From Microbacterium sp. SL75 (lineage in GTDB: Bacteria; Actinomycetota; Actinomycetes; Actinomycetales; Microbacteriaceae), in contig NZ_CP113067.1 of NCBI RefSeq assembly GCF_026625865.1, positions 2,418,001-2,482,000 on the forward strand: 64,000 bases of DNA. Direction: 5' to 3'. Numbering within the stretch: the first letter of the stretch is position 1; every line of letters begins with the position of its first letter. The position numbers and the translations under genes are program-made. The notes beneath the pieces were generated by a model, which was not told where the DNA came from, did not search any database, and worked only from the letters and a program-made list of their open reading frames with translations. Below, one piece after another: positions 13,640 through 23,545 of the stretch.

Positions 13640-14953
13640 GTGTCTGCCTCCACCGATGCGGCGCCCGTGAGCGCCCTCGCCCCCGCCAACGACCCGACCT
13701 TCGACAACGTCTGGGACGAGCTGGTGTATCGCGGTCTGGTGCACGTCTCGACCGATGAGGGCGAGCTGCGCGAGCTCCTCGGTGGCGACCCCATCACGTT
13801 CTACTGCGGCTTCGACCCGACCGCCCCGAGCCTGCACCTGGGCAACCTCGTGCAGCTGCTCACCATGCGCCGGTTGCAGCTCGCCGGGCACCGCCCACTC
13901 GGGCTCGTCGGCGGGTCGACGGGCCTGATCGGCGATCCTCGCCCGACGGCCGAGCGCACCCTGAATACGCCCGAGACGGTGGCCGAGTGGGTCGGCAAAC
14001 TCCGGGATCAGGTCGAGCGCTACCTCAGCTTCGAGGGCGAGAACGCCGCGCGCATCGTCAACAATCTCGACTGGACGGCGCCGCTCAGCGCCATCGACTT
14101 CCTCCGCGAGATCGGCAAGCACTTCCGCGTCGGCACGATGCTGAAGAAAGACGCGGTCAGCGCGCGCCTGAACTCCGAGGCCGGAATCAGCTACACCGAG
14201 TTCAGCTACCAGATCCTTCAGGGCATGGACTACCTCGAGCTGTTCCGCCAGTACGGCTGCATCCTGCAGACCGGCGGCAGCGACCAGTGGGGCAACCTCA
14301 CCAGCGGCACCGATCTCGTTCGCCGCGTCGAAGGGGGCTCGGTTCACGCCATCGGCACGCCGCTGATCACCAACAGCGACGGCACGAAGTTCGGCAAGAG
14401 CGAGGGCAACGCCATCTGGCTCGATGCCGAGATGTGCAGTCCGTGGGTCATGTACCAGTTCTGGCTCAACACCGACGACCGCGACGTGATCGAGCGCCTC
14501 AGGGTGTTCACGTTCCTCACGCGCGCCGAGATCGAGGAGTACGAGACCCTCGTCGAGGCGGAGCCGTTCCGTCGTGCGGCGCAGAAGCGTCTCGCTCGTG
14601 AGGTGCTGACGACCGTGCACGGCGTCGAGGCGACCGAGGCCGTCATCGCCGCGACCGAGGCGCTGTTCGGGCAGGGCGATATGACCGTGCTCGACGCCGC
14701 CGTGCTGCGCAGTGCGCTCGAGGAGCTGCCCCACGCGACCGTCGCCGCCGGATCCACCGTCGTCGAAGCGCTCACCGCCACGGGGCTGTGCGCGAGCCTC
14801 AGCGAAGCGCGACGAGCGATCTCGCAGGGCGGTGTCTCGCTCGACGGCGAGAAGGTCACGAGCGACGAGGCGGTCGTCGAGGGCACGCTCCCCGGCGGTG
14901 TCTCGGTGCTCCGCCGCGGCAAGAAGACGCTCGCGGGGCTGTTCCTGAGCTGA
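13640..14953 (+). CDS. tyrS: Tyrosine-tRNA ligase
   Basis: Charges tRNA-Tyr. 437 residues, the normal TyrRS length. The HIGH-type motif appears as HLGNLV, the KMSKS-type loop as KFGKS, and the tRNA/tyrosine pocket as QILQGMDY and GGSDQWGN. A C-terminal S4 RNA-binding domain (SLSEARRAISQGGVSLDGEKV) follows. The GTG start is supported by the TAGCCT box 6 nt upstream and by the short acidic extension usual in actinobacteria. The next gene starts one base after the stop. Confidence 0.96.
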   Translation: MSASTDAAPVSALAPANDPTFDNVWDELVYRGLVHVSTDEGELRELLGGDPITFYCGFDPTAPSLHLGNLVQLLTMRRLQLAGHRPLGLVGGSTGLIGDPRPTAERTLNTPETVAEWVGKLRDQVERYLSFEGENAARIVNNLDWTAPLSAIDFLREIGKHFRVGTMLKKDAVSARLNSEAGISYTEFSYQILQGMDYLELFRQYGCILQTGGSDQWGNLTSGTDLVRRVEGGSVHAIGTPLITNSDGTKFGKSEGNAIWLDAEMCSPWVMYQFWLNTDDRDVIERLRVFTFLTRAEIEEYETLVEAEPFRRAAQKRLAREVLTTVHGVEATEAVIAATEALFGQGDMTVLDAAVLRSALEELPHATVAAGSTVVEALTATGLCASLSEARRAISQGGVSLDGEKVTSDEAVVEGTLPGGVSVLRRGKKTLAGLFLS

Positions 14954-14954
14954 C

Positions 14955-15764
14955 ATGCCGTTCACACCGAGCCACGCCGTCGTCGCGCTGCCCTTCCTGC
15001 GCACGCGGCTGGTTCCGGCGGCGATCGCGATCGGGGCGATGACTCCGGACCTGCCGCTCTTCGTTCGCGGGATGTGGCCCGGCTACGGACTCACGCACGA
15101 TTTCGCGTGGGTGCCGATCACCGTCGTGGTGGCGTTCGTGCTCCTGCTCGTGTGGCGGTGCGTGCTGCGACCGGCGAGCCGGGAGCTGCTGCCGCGCGCG
15201 GTCGCGGAGCGCCTGCCGGCGGAGTGGGATGCCGGTGCCCGCACGGCGCTGCGCGAGAGCGTGGGCGGGGGAGTCGTCGGCATCCTGTGGCTCGTCGTCT
15301 CGCTCGCGCTGGGCGTCGTCTCGCACATCGCGTGGGACCTGTTCACGCACGAAGGCCGGGTGGGGGAGCAACTGTTCCCGGCGCTCTCGGGGCAGTGGGG
15401 GATGTTCACGGGCGCGAAGTGGCTGCAGCATGCGTCGAGCGCGTTCGGCCTGCTCGTGCTCGCCATCTTCGCTCTCGTGTGGCTGTCGCGGCACGCGCCG
15501 CACCCGGTGCGGAGGGTGATCCCGGATGCCGCCCGCGCGGCGTGGTGGCTCTCGCTCCCGGTCGCGCTGGTCGGTGCCGCGCTCGTCGCGCTCGCGGTGC
15601 AGGGCGGGTTCGGCGCGGACTACACGCCCACGCACCTCATCTACGGCGTGCTGACGAAGGTCGCCGCGGCCTGGGCGGCGCTGACGCTCGCGCTGGCGGT
15701 GGTCGTGCAGGTGCGGCGCGCGCGGGCGGTCGACGCGAAGCGGGCTTCGACGTACGGTCAGTGA
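14955..15764 (+). CDS. DUF4184 family membrane protein
   Basis: 269 residues beginning MPFTPSHAVVALPFLR, the hallmark start of DUF4184 proteins. Further conserved signs are GAMTPDLPLF, THDFAWVP and SHIAWDLFTHEGR, with His/Asp residues next to about six membrane segments. These resemble metal-dependent membrane hydrolases, but no activity is established. It starts immediately after tyrS and is likely co-transcribed. Its TGA (15762-15764) falls inside the first copy of an intergenic palindromic repeat, so that repeat supplies the end of the gene. Confidence 0.85.
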   Translation: MPFTPSHAVVALPFLRTRLVPAAIAIGAMTPDLPLFVRGMWPGYGLTHDFAWVPITVVVAFVLLLVWRCVLRPASRELLPRAVAERLPAEWDAGARTALRESVGGGVVGILWLVVSLALGVVSHIAWDLFTHEGRVGEQLFPALSGQWGMFTGAKWLQHASSAFGLLVLAIFALVWLSRHAPHPVRRVIPDAARAAWWLSLPVALVGAALVALAVQGGFGADYTPTHLIYGVLTKVAAAWAALTLALAVVVQVRRARAVDAKRASTYGQ

Positions 15765-15968
15765 TTCGCGCAGCCTCAGCGGGATGCGGGCCTTTCGCGC
15801 GGAGGGTGTACGAATCACGGAGGTTGTGCGACGGGTTGCGGTCCTTCGACAGGTGCGGGGACCGCGGGCCGGGCTGCGGCGCGCGCGAGGTCAGTGATTC
15901 GCGCAGACTCAGCGGGACGTGGTCCTCTCGCGCTGAGGTCGTGCGAATCGCTGAGGTCGTGCGGGGCG
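15758..15968. repeat. Two copies of GATTCGCGCA palindromic repeat
   Basis: Units begin at 15763 and 15896 (period 133). In the second, a 19-bp left arm (15896-15914) mirrors a right arm (15931-15949) with a few mismatches, and a further GCTGAGGTCGTGCG follows at 15951. The same motif order (GATTCGCGCA, then GCTGAGGTTGTGCG-type halves) makes up the array at 25146-25936. No gene is seen in the 286 bp between DUF4184 and the ParA-like gene. Confidence 0.65.
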
Positions 15969-16050
15969 GAGGGATGCCGTGTGCCGAGGCGGCGACCACC
16001 CGCGGGTCACACGGGCTCGGCGGCGGGCGGCGGCTAGACTCGGGGACGTT

Positions 16051-16953
16051 ATGACGAAGGCGGGAGACTCGGTGTCGGCGAGCACAAAGGGCCAGAAGAC
16101 GGGCGCAGACGAGGTCATCCTCGGACCCACCGGTCGCCCCTACCAGGGGTTCCCCACCCCCAAGCCGCTCGACAGCCACGGCCCGGCTCGCATCATCGCC
16201 CTCTGCAACCAGAAGGGCGGCGTCGGCAAGACGACGACCACGATCAACCTGGCGGCCTCGCTCGCGGGCTACGGTCGTCGCGTTCTCGCGATCGACTTCG
16301 ACCCGCAGGGCGCGCTGTCGGCGGGCCTGGGCATCCAGACGCACGATGTGCCGACCATCTACGACCTGCTGCTCGACACCAAGCGCGACCCCCGCGAGGT
16401 CATCGTCTCGACGCGCGTCGACGGTCTCGACATCCTCCCCGCGAACATCGACCTCTCGGCCGCCGAGGTGCACCTCGTCAACGAGGTCGCGCGCGAGACG
16501 ATCCTCGCCCGGGTGCTGCGCAAGGTCGCGGCGGACTACGACGTCATCCTCATCGACTGCCAGCCCTCGCTCGGTCTGCTGACCGTCAACGCCCTGACCG
16601 CCGCGCACGGCGTGCTGATCCCGCTCGAGTGCGAGTTCTTCGCCCTCCGCGGTGTCGCCCTGCTCGTGGAGACCATCGACAAGGTGCGCGATCGCCTCAA
16701 CCCGGCGATCGAGCTCGACGGCGTCCTCGCCACGATGTACGACCCCCGCACGCTCCACTCGCGCGAGGTGCTCGAGCGCGTGGTCGAGGCCTTCGGCGAC
16801 GACGTGCTCGAGACGGTCATCGGTCGCACGGTGAAGTTCCCGGATGCCTCGGTCTCGGGCATGCCGATCACCGAGTTCGCTCCCGAGCACGCAGCCGCCC
16901 AGGCCTACCTGCGGTTGGCGCGGGAGCTGGTCGCCCGTGGCGCCGTCGCCTGA
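16051..16953 (+). CDS. ParA-family ATPase of the ScpAB cluster
   Basis: 300-residue deviant Walker-type ATPase: QKGGVGKTTTTINLA (Walker A with the extra lysine), IDFDPQG (switch I/A') and VILIDCQPSLG (Walker B). About 50 residues precede the core. Actinobacteria commonly carry this second ParA-like protein next to scpA, scpB, a pseudouridine synthase, cmk and der, separate from the origin-linked parAB. A role with SMC-ScpAB in chromosome organisation is inferred from this order. The ATG at 16051 follows TAGACT (16035-16040) by 10 nt. Confidence 0.85.
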   Translation: MTKAGDSVSASTKGQKTGADEVILGPTGRPYQGFPTPKPLDSHGPARIIALCNQKGGVGKTTTTINLAASLAGYGRRVLAIDFDPQGALSAGLGIQTHDVPTIYDLLLDTKRDPREVIVSTRVDGLDILPANIDLSAAEVHLVNEVARETILARVLRKVAADYDVILIDCQPSLGLLTVNALTAAHGVLIPLECEFFALRGVALLVETIDKVRDRLNPAIELDGVLATMYDPRTLHSREVLERVVEAFGDDVLETVIGRTVKFPDASVSGMPITEFAPEHAAAQAYLRLARELVARGAVA

Positions 16954-17809
16954 CGACGCCCCCGCCGGCACCGGCCTCGCGGTGCCATCGGTCCTCGAGG
17001 CCGTCGACGGGTCTGGAACCCCCGACGCCCCCGGCTTCCGTGTCACCCTCCCCGTTTTCGACGGACCCTTCGACCTGCTGCTCACCCTCATCGCGCGCGC
17101 CGAGCTCGACATCACCGAGGTCGCACTGAGCCGCGTGACCGACGAGTTCATCGCGTACCTGCGCGAGATGGGCCCGGAGAGCGATCTCGACGAGGCCTCC
17201 GAGTTCCTCGTCGTCGCCGCGACCCTCCTCGACATGAAGATCGCCGGCCTCCTCCCGCAGGGGGAGCTGGTCGATGCCGAGTCGGTGGCGCTCCTCGAAG
17301 CTCGCGACCTGCTGTTCGCGCGCCTGCTGCAGTACCGCGCCTTCAAGGAGGTGTCGGCGTGGTTCGCCCGGTGCCTGCAGCGCGAGGACAAGCGGCACAC
17401 GCGCAACGTGCGACTCGATGAGAAGTACCGCAGCGCGGTGCCCGAGCTGAAGTGGACCCTCAGCGTCGACGATTTCGCCGCGCTGGCCGTCGTCGCCTTC
17501 GCGCCCAAGCAGATCCCCACGGTGGGTCTCGACCACCTGCACGCGCCCCTCGTGAGCATCCGCGAGCAGGCCGCGATCGTGGTGACCCTGCTGCGATCGG
17601 CGGGAACACTGAACTTCCGCGACCTCGTCGCCGGCGTCACCGAGACCGGGGTCGTCGTCGCTCGGTTCCTGTCGATCCTCGAGCTGTACCGCCACGCGGC
17701 ACTGTCGTTCGAGCAGCTCGAACCGCTGGGGGAGCTGACGCTCCGCTGGACCGCCGAGCGGTGGTCGGAAGAGAACCTCGCCGCCCTGGGAGCCGACTAT
17801 GACCGATGA
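16937..17809 (+). CDS. scpA: Segregation and condensation protein A
   Basis: Kleisin that bridges the SMC heads of the chromosome condensin. 290 residues. After a variable 35-residue start comes the conserved N-terminal region (FDGPFDLLLTLIARAELDITEV), the helical middle (FLVVAATLLDMK) and the C-terminal winged helix that contacts the SMC head. The GTG at 16937 overlaps the ParA-like gene by 17 nt and has GGAGC about 9 nt upstream. The stop overlaps scpB by 11 nt, so translation is coupled. Confidence 0.92.
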   Translation: MAPSPDDAPAGTGLAVPSVLEAVDGSGTPDAPGFRVTLPVFDGPFDLLLTLIARAELDITEVALSRVTDEFIAYLREMGPESDLDEASEFLVVAATLLDMKIAGLLPQGELVDAESVALLEARDLLFARLLQYRAFKEVSAWFARCLQREDKRHTRNVRLDEKYRSAVPELKWTLSVDDFAALAVVAFAPKQIPTVGLDHLHAPLVSIREQAAIVVTLLRSAGTLNFRDLVAGVTETGVVVARFLSILELYRHAALSFEQLEPLGELTLRWTAERWSEENLAALGADYDR

Positions 17810-18425
17810 CGCCACGTTCCCGTCGCCACAGCTCACCGACGCCGCTCCGGCCCCGCGCCCGAGCGATCCGGCATCCGTCGCCCGTCGCCTCGAGGCGATC
17901 CTGCTGGTCCTCGACGAGCCGCAGAGCCTCGTCAGCCTCGCCGCCGCCGTGGGTGCGCCCGTCCCGGCCGTCCGCCAGGCCGTCGAGGCGCTCGTCGCCG
18001 ACTATGACGGCCAGACCGGGGGACCGGTCCGCGGCTTCGAGCTGCGCGAGGTCGGCGGCGGCTGGCGCCTCTACGTACGCGAAGAGTACGACGACGTCGT
18101 CGGCGAGTTCGTGAACACCCAGGCGCCCTCGCGCCTGTCTCAGGCGGCGCTCGAGACCCTGGCCGTCATCGCGTACAAGCAGCCCGTCACGCGCGGGCAG
18201 GTGGCATCCATCCGCGCGGTGAACGTGGACTCCGTGGTGCGCACGCTGCTGTCGCGCGGACTCATCACGGAGGTCTTCACTGACTCCGACACGGGCGCGA
18301 TCCACTACGGAACGACCGACCAGTTGCTGGTCAACCTCGGCATCAACTCGCTCGACGAGCTGCCGCACATCTCGCCGTTGCTCGACGACGGCTCGGACGG
18401 ATTCGACGGAGAGGTATTGAAATGA
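17799..18425 (+). CDS. scpB: Segregation and condensation protein B
   Basis: Winged-helix dimer that binds ScpA in the SMC complex. 208 residues with two winged-helix domains. Recognisable parts are RRLEAILLVLDEPQ, SRLSQAALETLAVIAYKQP, the RGQVASIRAVN helix and RGLI. The ATG lies inside the 3' end of scpA and the stop overlaps the rluB ATG by four bases. The acidic tail after HISPLLDD is unremarkable. Confidence 0.92.
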   Translation: MTDDATFPSPQLTDAAPAPRPSDPASVARRLEAILLVLDEPQSLVSLAAAVGAPVPAVRQAVEALVADYDGQTGGPVRGFELREVGGGWRLYVREEYDDVVGEFVNTQAPSRLSQAALETLAVIAYKQPVTRGQVASIRAVNVDSVVRTLLSRGLITEVFTDSDTGAIHYGTTDQLLVNLGINSLDELPHISPLLDDGSDGFDGEVLK

Positions 18426-19207
18426 GCGACGATTCGACGGGAGCCGCGAGCGAGGACGGCATCCGCCTGCAGAAGGTGCTGGCGAACAGGGGAGTGGCCT
18501 CGCGCCGCGTCGCCGAGCAGATGATCGTCGAGGGACGCGTGCGAGTGAACGGCGTCGTCGTCACCGAGCTCGGCCGCCGCATCCACCCCGAGACCGACCT
18601 CGTCGACGTGGACGGTACGGCCATCCAGCTCGACGAGTCCAAGCGCTACGTCATCCTCAACAAGCCCACCGGCGTCGTCAGCTCCATGAGCGACGACCGC
18701 GGCCGCCCCGATCTGCGCCAGTACACGAAGGACTGGGAGGAGCGCCTCTACAACGTCGGACGACTGGATGCCGACACGAGCGGTCTTCTCGTCCTCACCA
18801 ACGACGGCGACCTCGCGCACGTGCTCGCGCACCCCTCGTTCGGGGTGACCAAGGTGTACATCGCCAAGGTCGAGGGGCAGGTGCTGCCCCAGACGATCCA
18901 ACGCCTCATCAAGGGCGTCGACCTCGAAGACGGGCGGATCGTCGCCGACAAGGCGCGCCTGCTCGACGCCTCCCGCGGCGAGAGCCTGGTCGAGCTGACC
19001 CTGCATTCGGGCAAGAACCGGATCGTCCGCCGCATGATGGCTGCGGTCGGTCACCCGGTCATCGAGTTGGTCCGGCGGCAGTTCGGACCGCTCCACCTGG
19101 GAACTCTCCCGGTGGGCAAGGCCCGCGAGTTGACTACAGTAGAACGCGGTGCCCTGCTCACGCTGTCCCGCCAGGACGACAGCGCTCCGGCCGATCCGGC
19201 GGAGTGA
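18422..19207 (+). CDS. rluB: 23S rRNA pseudouridine synthase (RluB/RsuA family)
   Basis: 261 residues: an N-terminal S4 RNA-binding domain (LQKVLANRGVASRRVAEQMI) and a catalytic domain with VGRLDADTSGLLVLTNDGD, whose Asp is the nucleophile of the RsuA/RluB family. The standard partner of scpB in Gram-positive genomes. Whether it modifies 23S (RluB) or 16S rRNA (RsuA) is not certain from the sequence, though the scpB neighbourhood favours RluB. The ATG overlaps the scpB stop. Confidence 0.88.
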   Translation: MSDDSTGAASEDGIRLQKVLANRGVASRRVAEQMIVEGRVRVNGVVVTELGRRIHPETDLVDVDGTAIQLDESKRYVILNKPTGVVSSMSDDRGRPDLRQYTKDWEERLYNVGRLDADTSGLLVLTNDGDLAHVLAHPSFGVTKVYIAKVEGQVLPQTIQRLIKGVDLEDGRIVADKARLLDASRGESLVELTLHSGKNRIVRRMMAAVGHPVIELVRRQFGPLHLGTLPVGKARELTTVERGALLTLSRQDDSAPADPAE

Positions 19208-19259
19208 GCCTCTCGGGCGCTTCGCGGTGCCAGCGGCGCCGCCCAGGGCAGGAGACCCG

Positions 19260-20393
19260 ATGAGCGAAGTCAACGGAACGTCCGCGCGCGCGGCCGGGTC
19301 TTTGGCGACCCGTACGAGCGGCACCGTCCGCATCGTCGGCTCGGGGCTGCTGGGAGCCAGCATCGGCCACGCGCTCACCGCCCGCGGTGTCGACGTCGTG
19401 CTCGTCGACGCGTCGCCGTCGCAGCTGCGGCTCGCCATCGACTACGGTGCCGGTCGGGCCGAACGACCCGACGACAGGCCCTCGCTGATCGTGGTGGCTG
19501 TTCCGCCCGATGTCACGGCCGACGTCGTGCAGCGCGAGCTCGAGACATTCCCGGATGCCGTGGTCACCGACGTCGCGAGCGTGAAGCTCGAGCCGCTGCG
19601 CACGCTGCGTGAACGTGGCGTCGACCTCACCCACTACATCGGCTCGCACCCCATGGCCGGTCGTGAGCGCGGCGGAGCCATCTCGGCCCGCGCCGACATC
19701 TTCGTGGGGCGCCCGTGGGTGGTCTGCCGCGACGGCGAGACCTCCGCGCACGATCTCTCCCTGGTCGAGGGCCTCGCTCTCGATCTCGGCGCGACCCTGA
19801 TCGAGATGACGCCGGAGGAGCACGACGAGTCCGTCGCGCTCATGTCGCACGTTCCGCAGCTCGTGGCGAGCCTTCTCGCCGGGCGCTTCGTCGAGGCCCC
19901 CGACGGTTCGCTGCGTCTCGCGGGTCAGGGCGTGCGCGACACGACGCGCATCGCGGCCTCCGCTCCGGAACTGTGGGTGCAGATCCTCGGGGCGAACGCG
20001 GCGCCCGTCGTCGAGGTGCTCGATCAGCTCGCCGCCGACCTCACCGCTGTCGCCGGGGCCCTGCGCGATCCCGAGGTGCCCGGTGCACGTCGCGCGGTCG
20101 CCGACACCATTCGCCGCGGCAACGAGGGCGTGGAGCGCCTGCCGGGCAAGCACGGCCAGAATCGCCGTTTCGATACCTTCGTCGTCATGGTCGACGACAC
20201 CTCCGGCCAGCTGGGGCGCCTGTTCGGCGAGCTCGGCGACCTCGACGTCAACGTCGAAGACCTACGCCTCGAGCACTCGCCCGGAGCCCCGTTCGGCCTG
20301 GCCGAGATCAGCGTCGTCCCCGACGCGGTCCGCCGCGCCGTCGACGGCCTCCAGCAGCGCGGTTGGCGGATTGCGAGCACCACCCATGACTGA
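19260..20393 (+). CDS. tyrA: Prephenate dehydrogenase with ACT domain
   Basis: Converts prephenate to 4-hydroxyphenylpyruvate for tyrosine. 377 residues. The NAD(P) motif [10 protein letters not shown] starts near residue 27, and the catalytic [11 protein letters not shown] stretch and the [16 protein letters not shown] helix are typical of TyrA. A C-terminal ACT domain ([19 protein letters not shown]) suggests amino-acid feedback control. The ATG at 19260 has GGAGA 7 nt upstream. It lies between rluB and cmk and overlaps cmk by 8 nt, so aromatic synthesis sits inside the chromosome-maintenance operon. Confidence 0.92.
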   Translation: MSEVNGTSARAAGSLATRTSGTVRIVGSGLLGASIGHALTARGVDVVLVDASPSQLRLAIDYGAGRAERPDDRPSLIVVAVPPDVTADVVQRELETFPDAVVTDVASVKLEPLRTLRERGVDLTHYIGSHPMAGRERGGAISARADIFVGRPWVVCRDGETSAHDLSLVEGLALDLGATLIEMTPEEHDESVALMSHVPQLVASLLAGRFVEAPDGSLRLAGQGVRDTTRIAASAPELWVQILGANAAPVVEVLDQLAADLTAVAGALRDPEVPGARRAVADTIRRGNEGVERLPGKHGQNRRFDTFVVMVDDTSGQLGRLFGELGDLDVNVEDLRLEHSPGAPFGLAEISVVPDAVRRAVDGLQQRGWRIASTTHD

Positions 20394-21129
20394 TTCCACC
20401 TCCGCGCTCTTCCGGCCCGGTCTCGCCGCGCCCGCCGAGGGTTCGGCATCCGCCCCCGCCGTCATCGCGATCGACGGCCCCGCCGGCAGCGGCAAGTCCA
20501 GCGTGTCCAAGGCCGCCGCCACCCGTCTCGAATACGGCTTCCTCGACACCGGTGCCGCCTACCGCGCCCTCGCCTGGCACGCCCTCGCGCACGAGGCCGA
20601 CACCTCCGACGCGACGGCGGTGCTCGAGGTCTTCGGCGACTTCGACTACGCGATCTCGCTCGACCCGACCGATCGCTGGGTACGCGTCGGCGGCACCGAC
20701 GTCACCGCCGCCATCCGCGAACCCCGCGTGACCGATGCCGTGAGCGGCGTGGCCCGCGTTCCCGCGGTGCGCCACGCGGTGAACGAGCTGTTCCGCCGGC
20801 TCGTGGCATCCGCTGCTCTTCCGGGCGTCGTGGTCGAAGGCCGCGACATCACCACGGTCGTGTTCCCCGACGCCCCCGTGCGCATCCTCCTCACCGCCGC
20901 TCCCGAGGTGCGCGCCGCGCGCCGCAGTGCGGAGCTGACGGATCAGGATGCCGCGAAGGTCGCCGCCGCCCTCCACCAGCGCGACGCCGCTGATTCCACG
21001 GTCGTCGACTTCCTCACCGCCGCCCCCGGCGTGCAGGTCGTTGATTCGACCCACCTTGATTTCGAACAGACCGTCGACGCCGTGCTGAGCGTCGTCGACT
21101 CCACGATGGGAGCCCGCGATGGGCGTTGA
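20386..21129 (+). CDS. cmk: Cytidylate kinase
   Basis: Phosphorylates CMP and dCMP. 247 residues with the P-loop GPAGSGKSS near residue 33, [16 protein letters not shown] for substrate binding, the conserved [15 protein letters not shown] and the LID-type arginines ([10 protein letters not shown]). The ATG overlaps the tyrA stop. The end overlaps der by 11 nt, the usual coupled cmk-der arrangement. Confidence 0.94.
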   Translation: MTDSTSALFRPGLAAPAEGSASAPAVIAIDGPAGSGKSSVSKAAATRLEYGFLDTGAAYRALAWHALAHEADTSDATAVLEVFGDFDYAISLDPTDRWVRVGGTDVTAAIREPRVTDAVSGVARVPAVRHAVNELFRRLVASAALPGVVVEGRDITTVVFPDAPVRILLTAAPEVRAARRSAELTDQDAAKVAAALHQRDAADSTVVDFLTAAPGVQVVDSTHLDFEQTVDAVLSVVDSTMGARDGR

Positions 21130-22642
21130 AGACGAGTACGAGGGCGGGCCCGACCAGCTCGCCGAGAAGATGGAGCAGCTCGACGAGGTGCTCGCCGAAC
21201 AGCGGGCCGAAGCGTTGCGCGCGGGCCTCGAGGACTTCGACCTCGACGAGGAGGACGCGGCGCTGCTCGCCGGTCTCGCCTCGGGCGAGGGAGCGATCGA
21301 GTTCCTGCCGGCGCTGCCGGTGGTCGCGATCGTCGGCCGCCCGAACGTGGGCAAGTCGGCGCTGGTGAACCGCATCCTCGGTCGCCGCGAGGCCGTGGTC
21401 GAGGACACCCCCGGTGTCACCCGCGACCGCGTGACCTACAAGGCCGAGTGGCTCGACCGGCGCTTCTCGCTGGTCGACACCGGCGGCTGGGAGCCCGACG
21501 CGAAGGGCATCGACCGCTCGGTCGCAGCGCAAGCCGAGGTCGCGATCGATCTCGCCGACATCGTCCTGTTCGTGGTGGATGCCACGGTGGGAGCGACCTC
21601 GACCGACGAGCACGTCGTGAAGCTGCTGCGAAAGAGCGGCAAGCCGGTCTTCCTCATCGCGAACAAGGTCGATGACGCCCGCCACGAGCCCGAGGCCGCC
21701 GCCCTGTGGAACCTCGGACTCGGCGAGCCGCACCCCGTGTCGGCGATCCACGGCCGCGGCGTGGCCGACCTGCTCGACGAGATCATGAAGGTGCTGCCCG
21801 ACGTGTCGGCGGTCGCCCGATACGAGATCGGCGGACCTCGCCGCGTCGCGATCCTCGGTCGCCCGAACGTCGGCAAGTCGTCTCTCCTCAACAAGGCGGC
21901 CGGCGAAGAGCGCGTCGTCGTCAACGAGCTCGCCGGCACCACCCGCGACCCCGTCGACGAGGTCGTGGAGCTCGGTGGCAAGCTCTGGACGCTGGTGGAC
22001 ACCGCCGGCATCCGTCGCCGCGTGCACCTGTCGCAGGGCGCCGACTTCTACGCGTCACTGCGCACCTCGACGGCGCTGGAGAAGTCCGAGGTCGCGGTCG
22101 TCGTCATCGACGTGTCGCAGCCCATCAGCGTGCAGGATCTCAACATCATCGACCTCGTGCTCGAGTCGGGTCGCGCGCTCGTGCTGGCGTTCAACAAGTG
22201 GGATCGCCTCAACGACGACGACATGGAGAACCAGGACCGTCGCCGCTACCTCGAGCGCGAGATCGAGCAGGACCTCGCGCACGTCGCCTGGGCCCCGCGC
22301 GTGAACATCTCGGCCCGCACCGGTCGCCACCTCGACAAGCTCGTGCCGGCCCTCGAGCAGGCGCTCGAGTCGTGGGACACCCGCATCCCGACCGGAAAGT
22401 TCAACGCCTTCCTGTCGGAGCTCGTCGCCGAGCACCCGCACCCGCTGCGCGGTGGCAAGCAGCCGCGCATCCTGTTCGGCACGCAGGCGGCGACGCGTCC
22501 GCCGACATTCGTGCTGTTCACGACCGGGTTCCTCGACCCGGGCTACCGCCGGTTCATCCAGCGGCGCCTGCGCGAGATCTACGGCTTCGAGGGCACGCCG
22601 ATCGTGCTCAACATGCGTATTCGCGAGAAGCGCCAGCGCTGA
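21119..22642 (+). CDS. der: Ribosome-associated GTPase Der (EngA)
   Basis: Tandem GTPase needed for 50S subunit assembly. 507 residues: an acidic 65-residue extension usual in actinobacteria, G domain 1 ([24 protein letters not shown]), G domain 2 ([26 protein letters not shown]) and a C-terminal KH-like domain ending RIREKRQR. It is the last gene of the cluster and is followed within 12 nt by a strong terminator hairpin. Confidence 0.96.
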   Translation: MGVEDEYEGGPDQLAEKMEQLDEVLAEQRAEALRAGLEDFDLDEEDAALLAGLASGEGAIEFLPALPVVAIVGRPNVGKSALVNRILGRREAVVEDTPGVTRDRVTYKAEWLDRRFSLVDTGGWEPDAKGIDRSVAAQAEVAIDLADIVLFVVDATVGATSTDEHVVKLLRKSGKPVFLIANKVDDARHEPEAAALWNLGLGEPHPVSAIHGRGVADLLDEIMKVLPDVSAVARYEIGGPRRVAILGRPNVGKSSLLNKAAGEERVVVNELAGTTRDPVDEVVELGGKLWTLVDTAGIRRRVHLSQGADFYASLRTSTALEKSEVAVVVIDVSQPISVQDLNIIDLVLESGRALVLAFNKWDRLNDDDMENQDRRRYLEREIEQDLAHVAWAPRVNISARTGRHLDKLVPALEQALESWDTRIPTGKFNAFLSELVAEHPHPLRGGKQPRILFGTQAATRPPTFVLFTTGFLDPGYRRFIQRRLREIYGFEGTPIVLNMRIREKRQR

Positions 22643-22653
22643 GTCGCGCAGCG

Positions 22654-22690
22654 AGCGCCCCGATCCCCACGTGGGGGGTCGGGGCGCTTT
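22654..22690 (+). terminator. Terminator of the scp-cmk-der operon
   Basis: AGCGCCCCGATCCCCAC pairs with the following GTGGGG-GG-TCGGGGCGCT, about 16 bp with a small bulge, then TTT. It ends the operon 12 nt after the der stop. Confidence 0.85.
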
Positions 22691-22970
22691 CGCGTGCTGG
22701 GGCGTGTGCCTCGCGCGCACGGCGGTGGGGCGGCGGCGTGTGTGCGCTGCGTCTGCGGGCCCGTATGTCGCGCGAGACTGCAACTCGCTGACGAGTCGGT
22801 TGCAGGCTGACGTGGGTGTGTCAGCGAGATGCCGTCTCGCGCGCGGTGGGTGCCGTGAGGCACGGACGGGCACGAGCGCAAGCGGGGTCGGGCCGGACCG
22901 GGTGGTCGATACAGTGCTCTCGCGACGGCGACGCCGTGGCATCCGCCCTCCACTGACGCCGGGAGACCCC
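22691..22970. other. Intergenic gap, no gene seen
   Basis: About 280 bp between the der terminator and the DUF805 gene. The main content is the inverted repeat at 22769-22843. A TACAGT box near 22911 could serve the DUF805 gene. Confidence 0.5.
22769..22843. repeat. 75-bp palindrome with 24-bp arms
   Basis: The left arm (22769-22792) and right arm (22820-22843) are complementary at 22 of 24 positions around a 27-nt loop. An alternative inner stem pairs TGCAAC (22779-22784) with GTTGCA (near 22799-22804). No reading frame crosses it. It resembles an intergenic REP/BIME-type unit. Confidence 0.6.
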
Positions 22971-23408
22971 ATGACCACCGCCGTCCCGCCGCTCGACCAG
23001 CCGTATTACGGCGCGCCGTTGGGCGCTGCGGTCCGCCGCGTCTTCGCGAAGTACGCCACCTTCCGTGGGCGCGCGAGCCGCAGCGAGTACTGGTGGTGGG
23101 TGCTGACCGCCGCCGTCGTAGGCACGGTGCTGAACGCGCTGCCCACGCTGACCGATGGCATCCGTATCGAAGCCAATGGCTCGACGACCGTCACCGGACC
23201 GCTCGGGGTGGTCCTCGGGACGATCTGGCTCGTGTGGGCCCTCGCAACCATCGTCCCGACGTTCGCGGTGCTCGTGCGGCGCCTGCACGACACCGGTCAC
23301 AGCGGCTTCTGGGTGTTCATCGGGGTGGTGCCGCTCATCGGCGTCCTGGTTCTCTTCGTCTTCACGCTCCAGGGGCCGCGGCCGGAGGGCGCGCGTTTCG
23401 ACGCGTGA
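22971..23408 (+). CDS. DUF805 family membrane protein
   Basis: 145 residues. The family motif FRGRASRSEYWWW is near residue 32, and LVRRLHDTGHSGFW follows three hydrophobic segments, as in DUF805 (YhaH-like) inner-membrane proteins of unknown function. The ATG has GGGAGA 5-10 nt upstream. It is monocistronic. Confidence 0.85.
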   Translation: MTTAVPPLDQPYYGAPLGAAVRRVFAKYATFRGRASRSEYWWWVLTAAVVGTVLNALPTLTDGIRIEANGSTTVTGPLGVVLGTIWLVWALATIVPTFAVLVRRLHDTGHSGFWVFIGVVPLIGVLVLFVFTLQGPRPEGARFDA

Positions 23409-23545
23409 GGCATCGGCGCTCGTCGTTCCGGATGCCGTGGGCCCGGCGCTCCACTCGCGCGCGGCCTCGGCGGTGGGGGATGACGGGCGGCGACCGACGT
23501 GTCAGCGGGATGCGGCGTCGGCGGGGGGAGCCGGCATCCGGTGTC

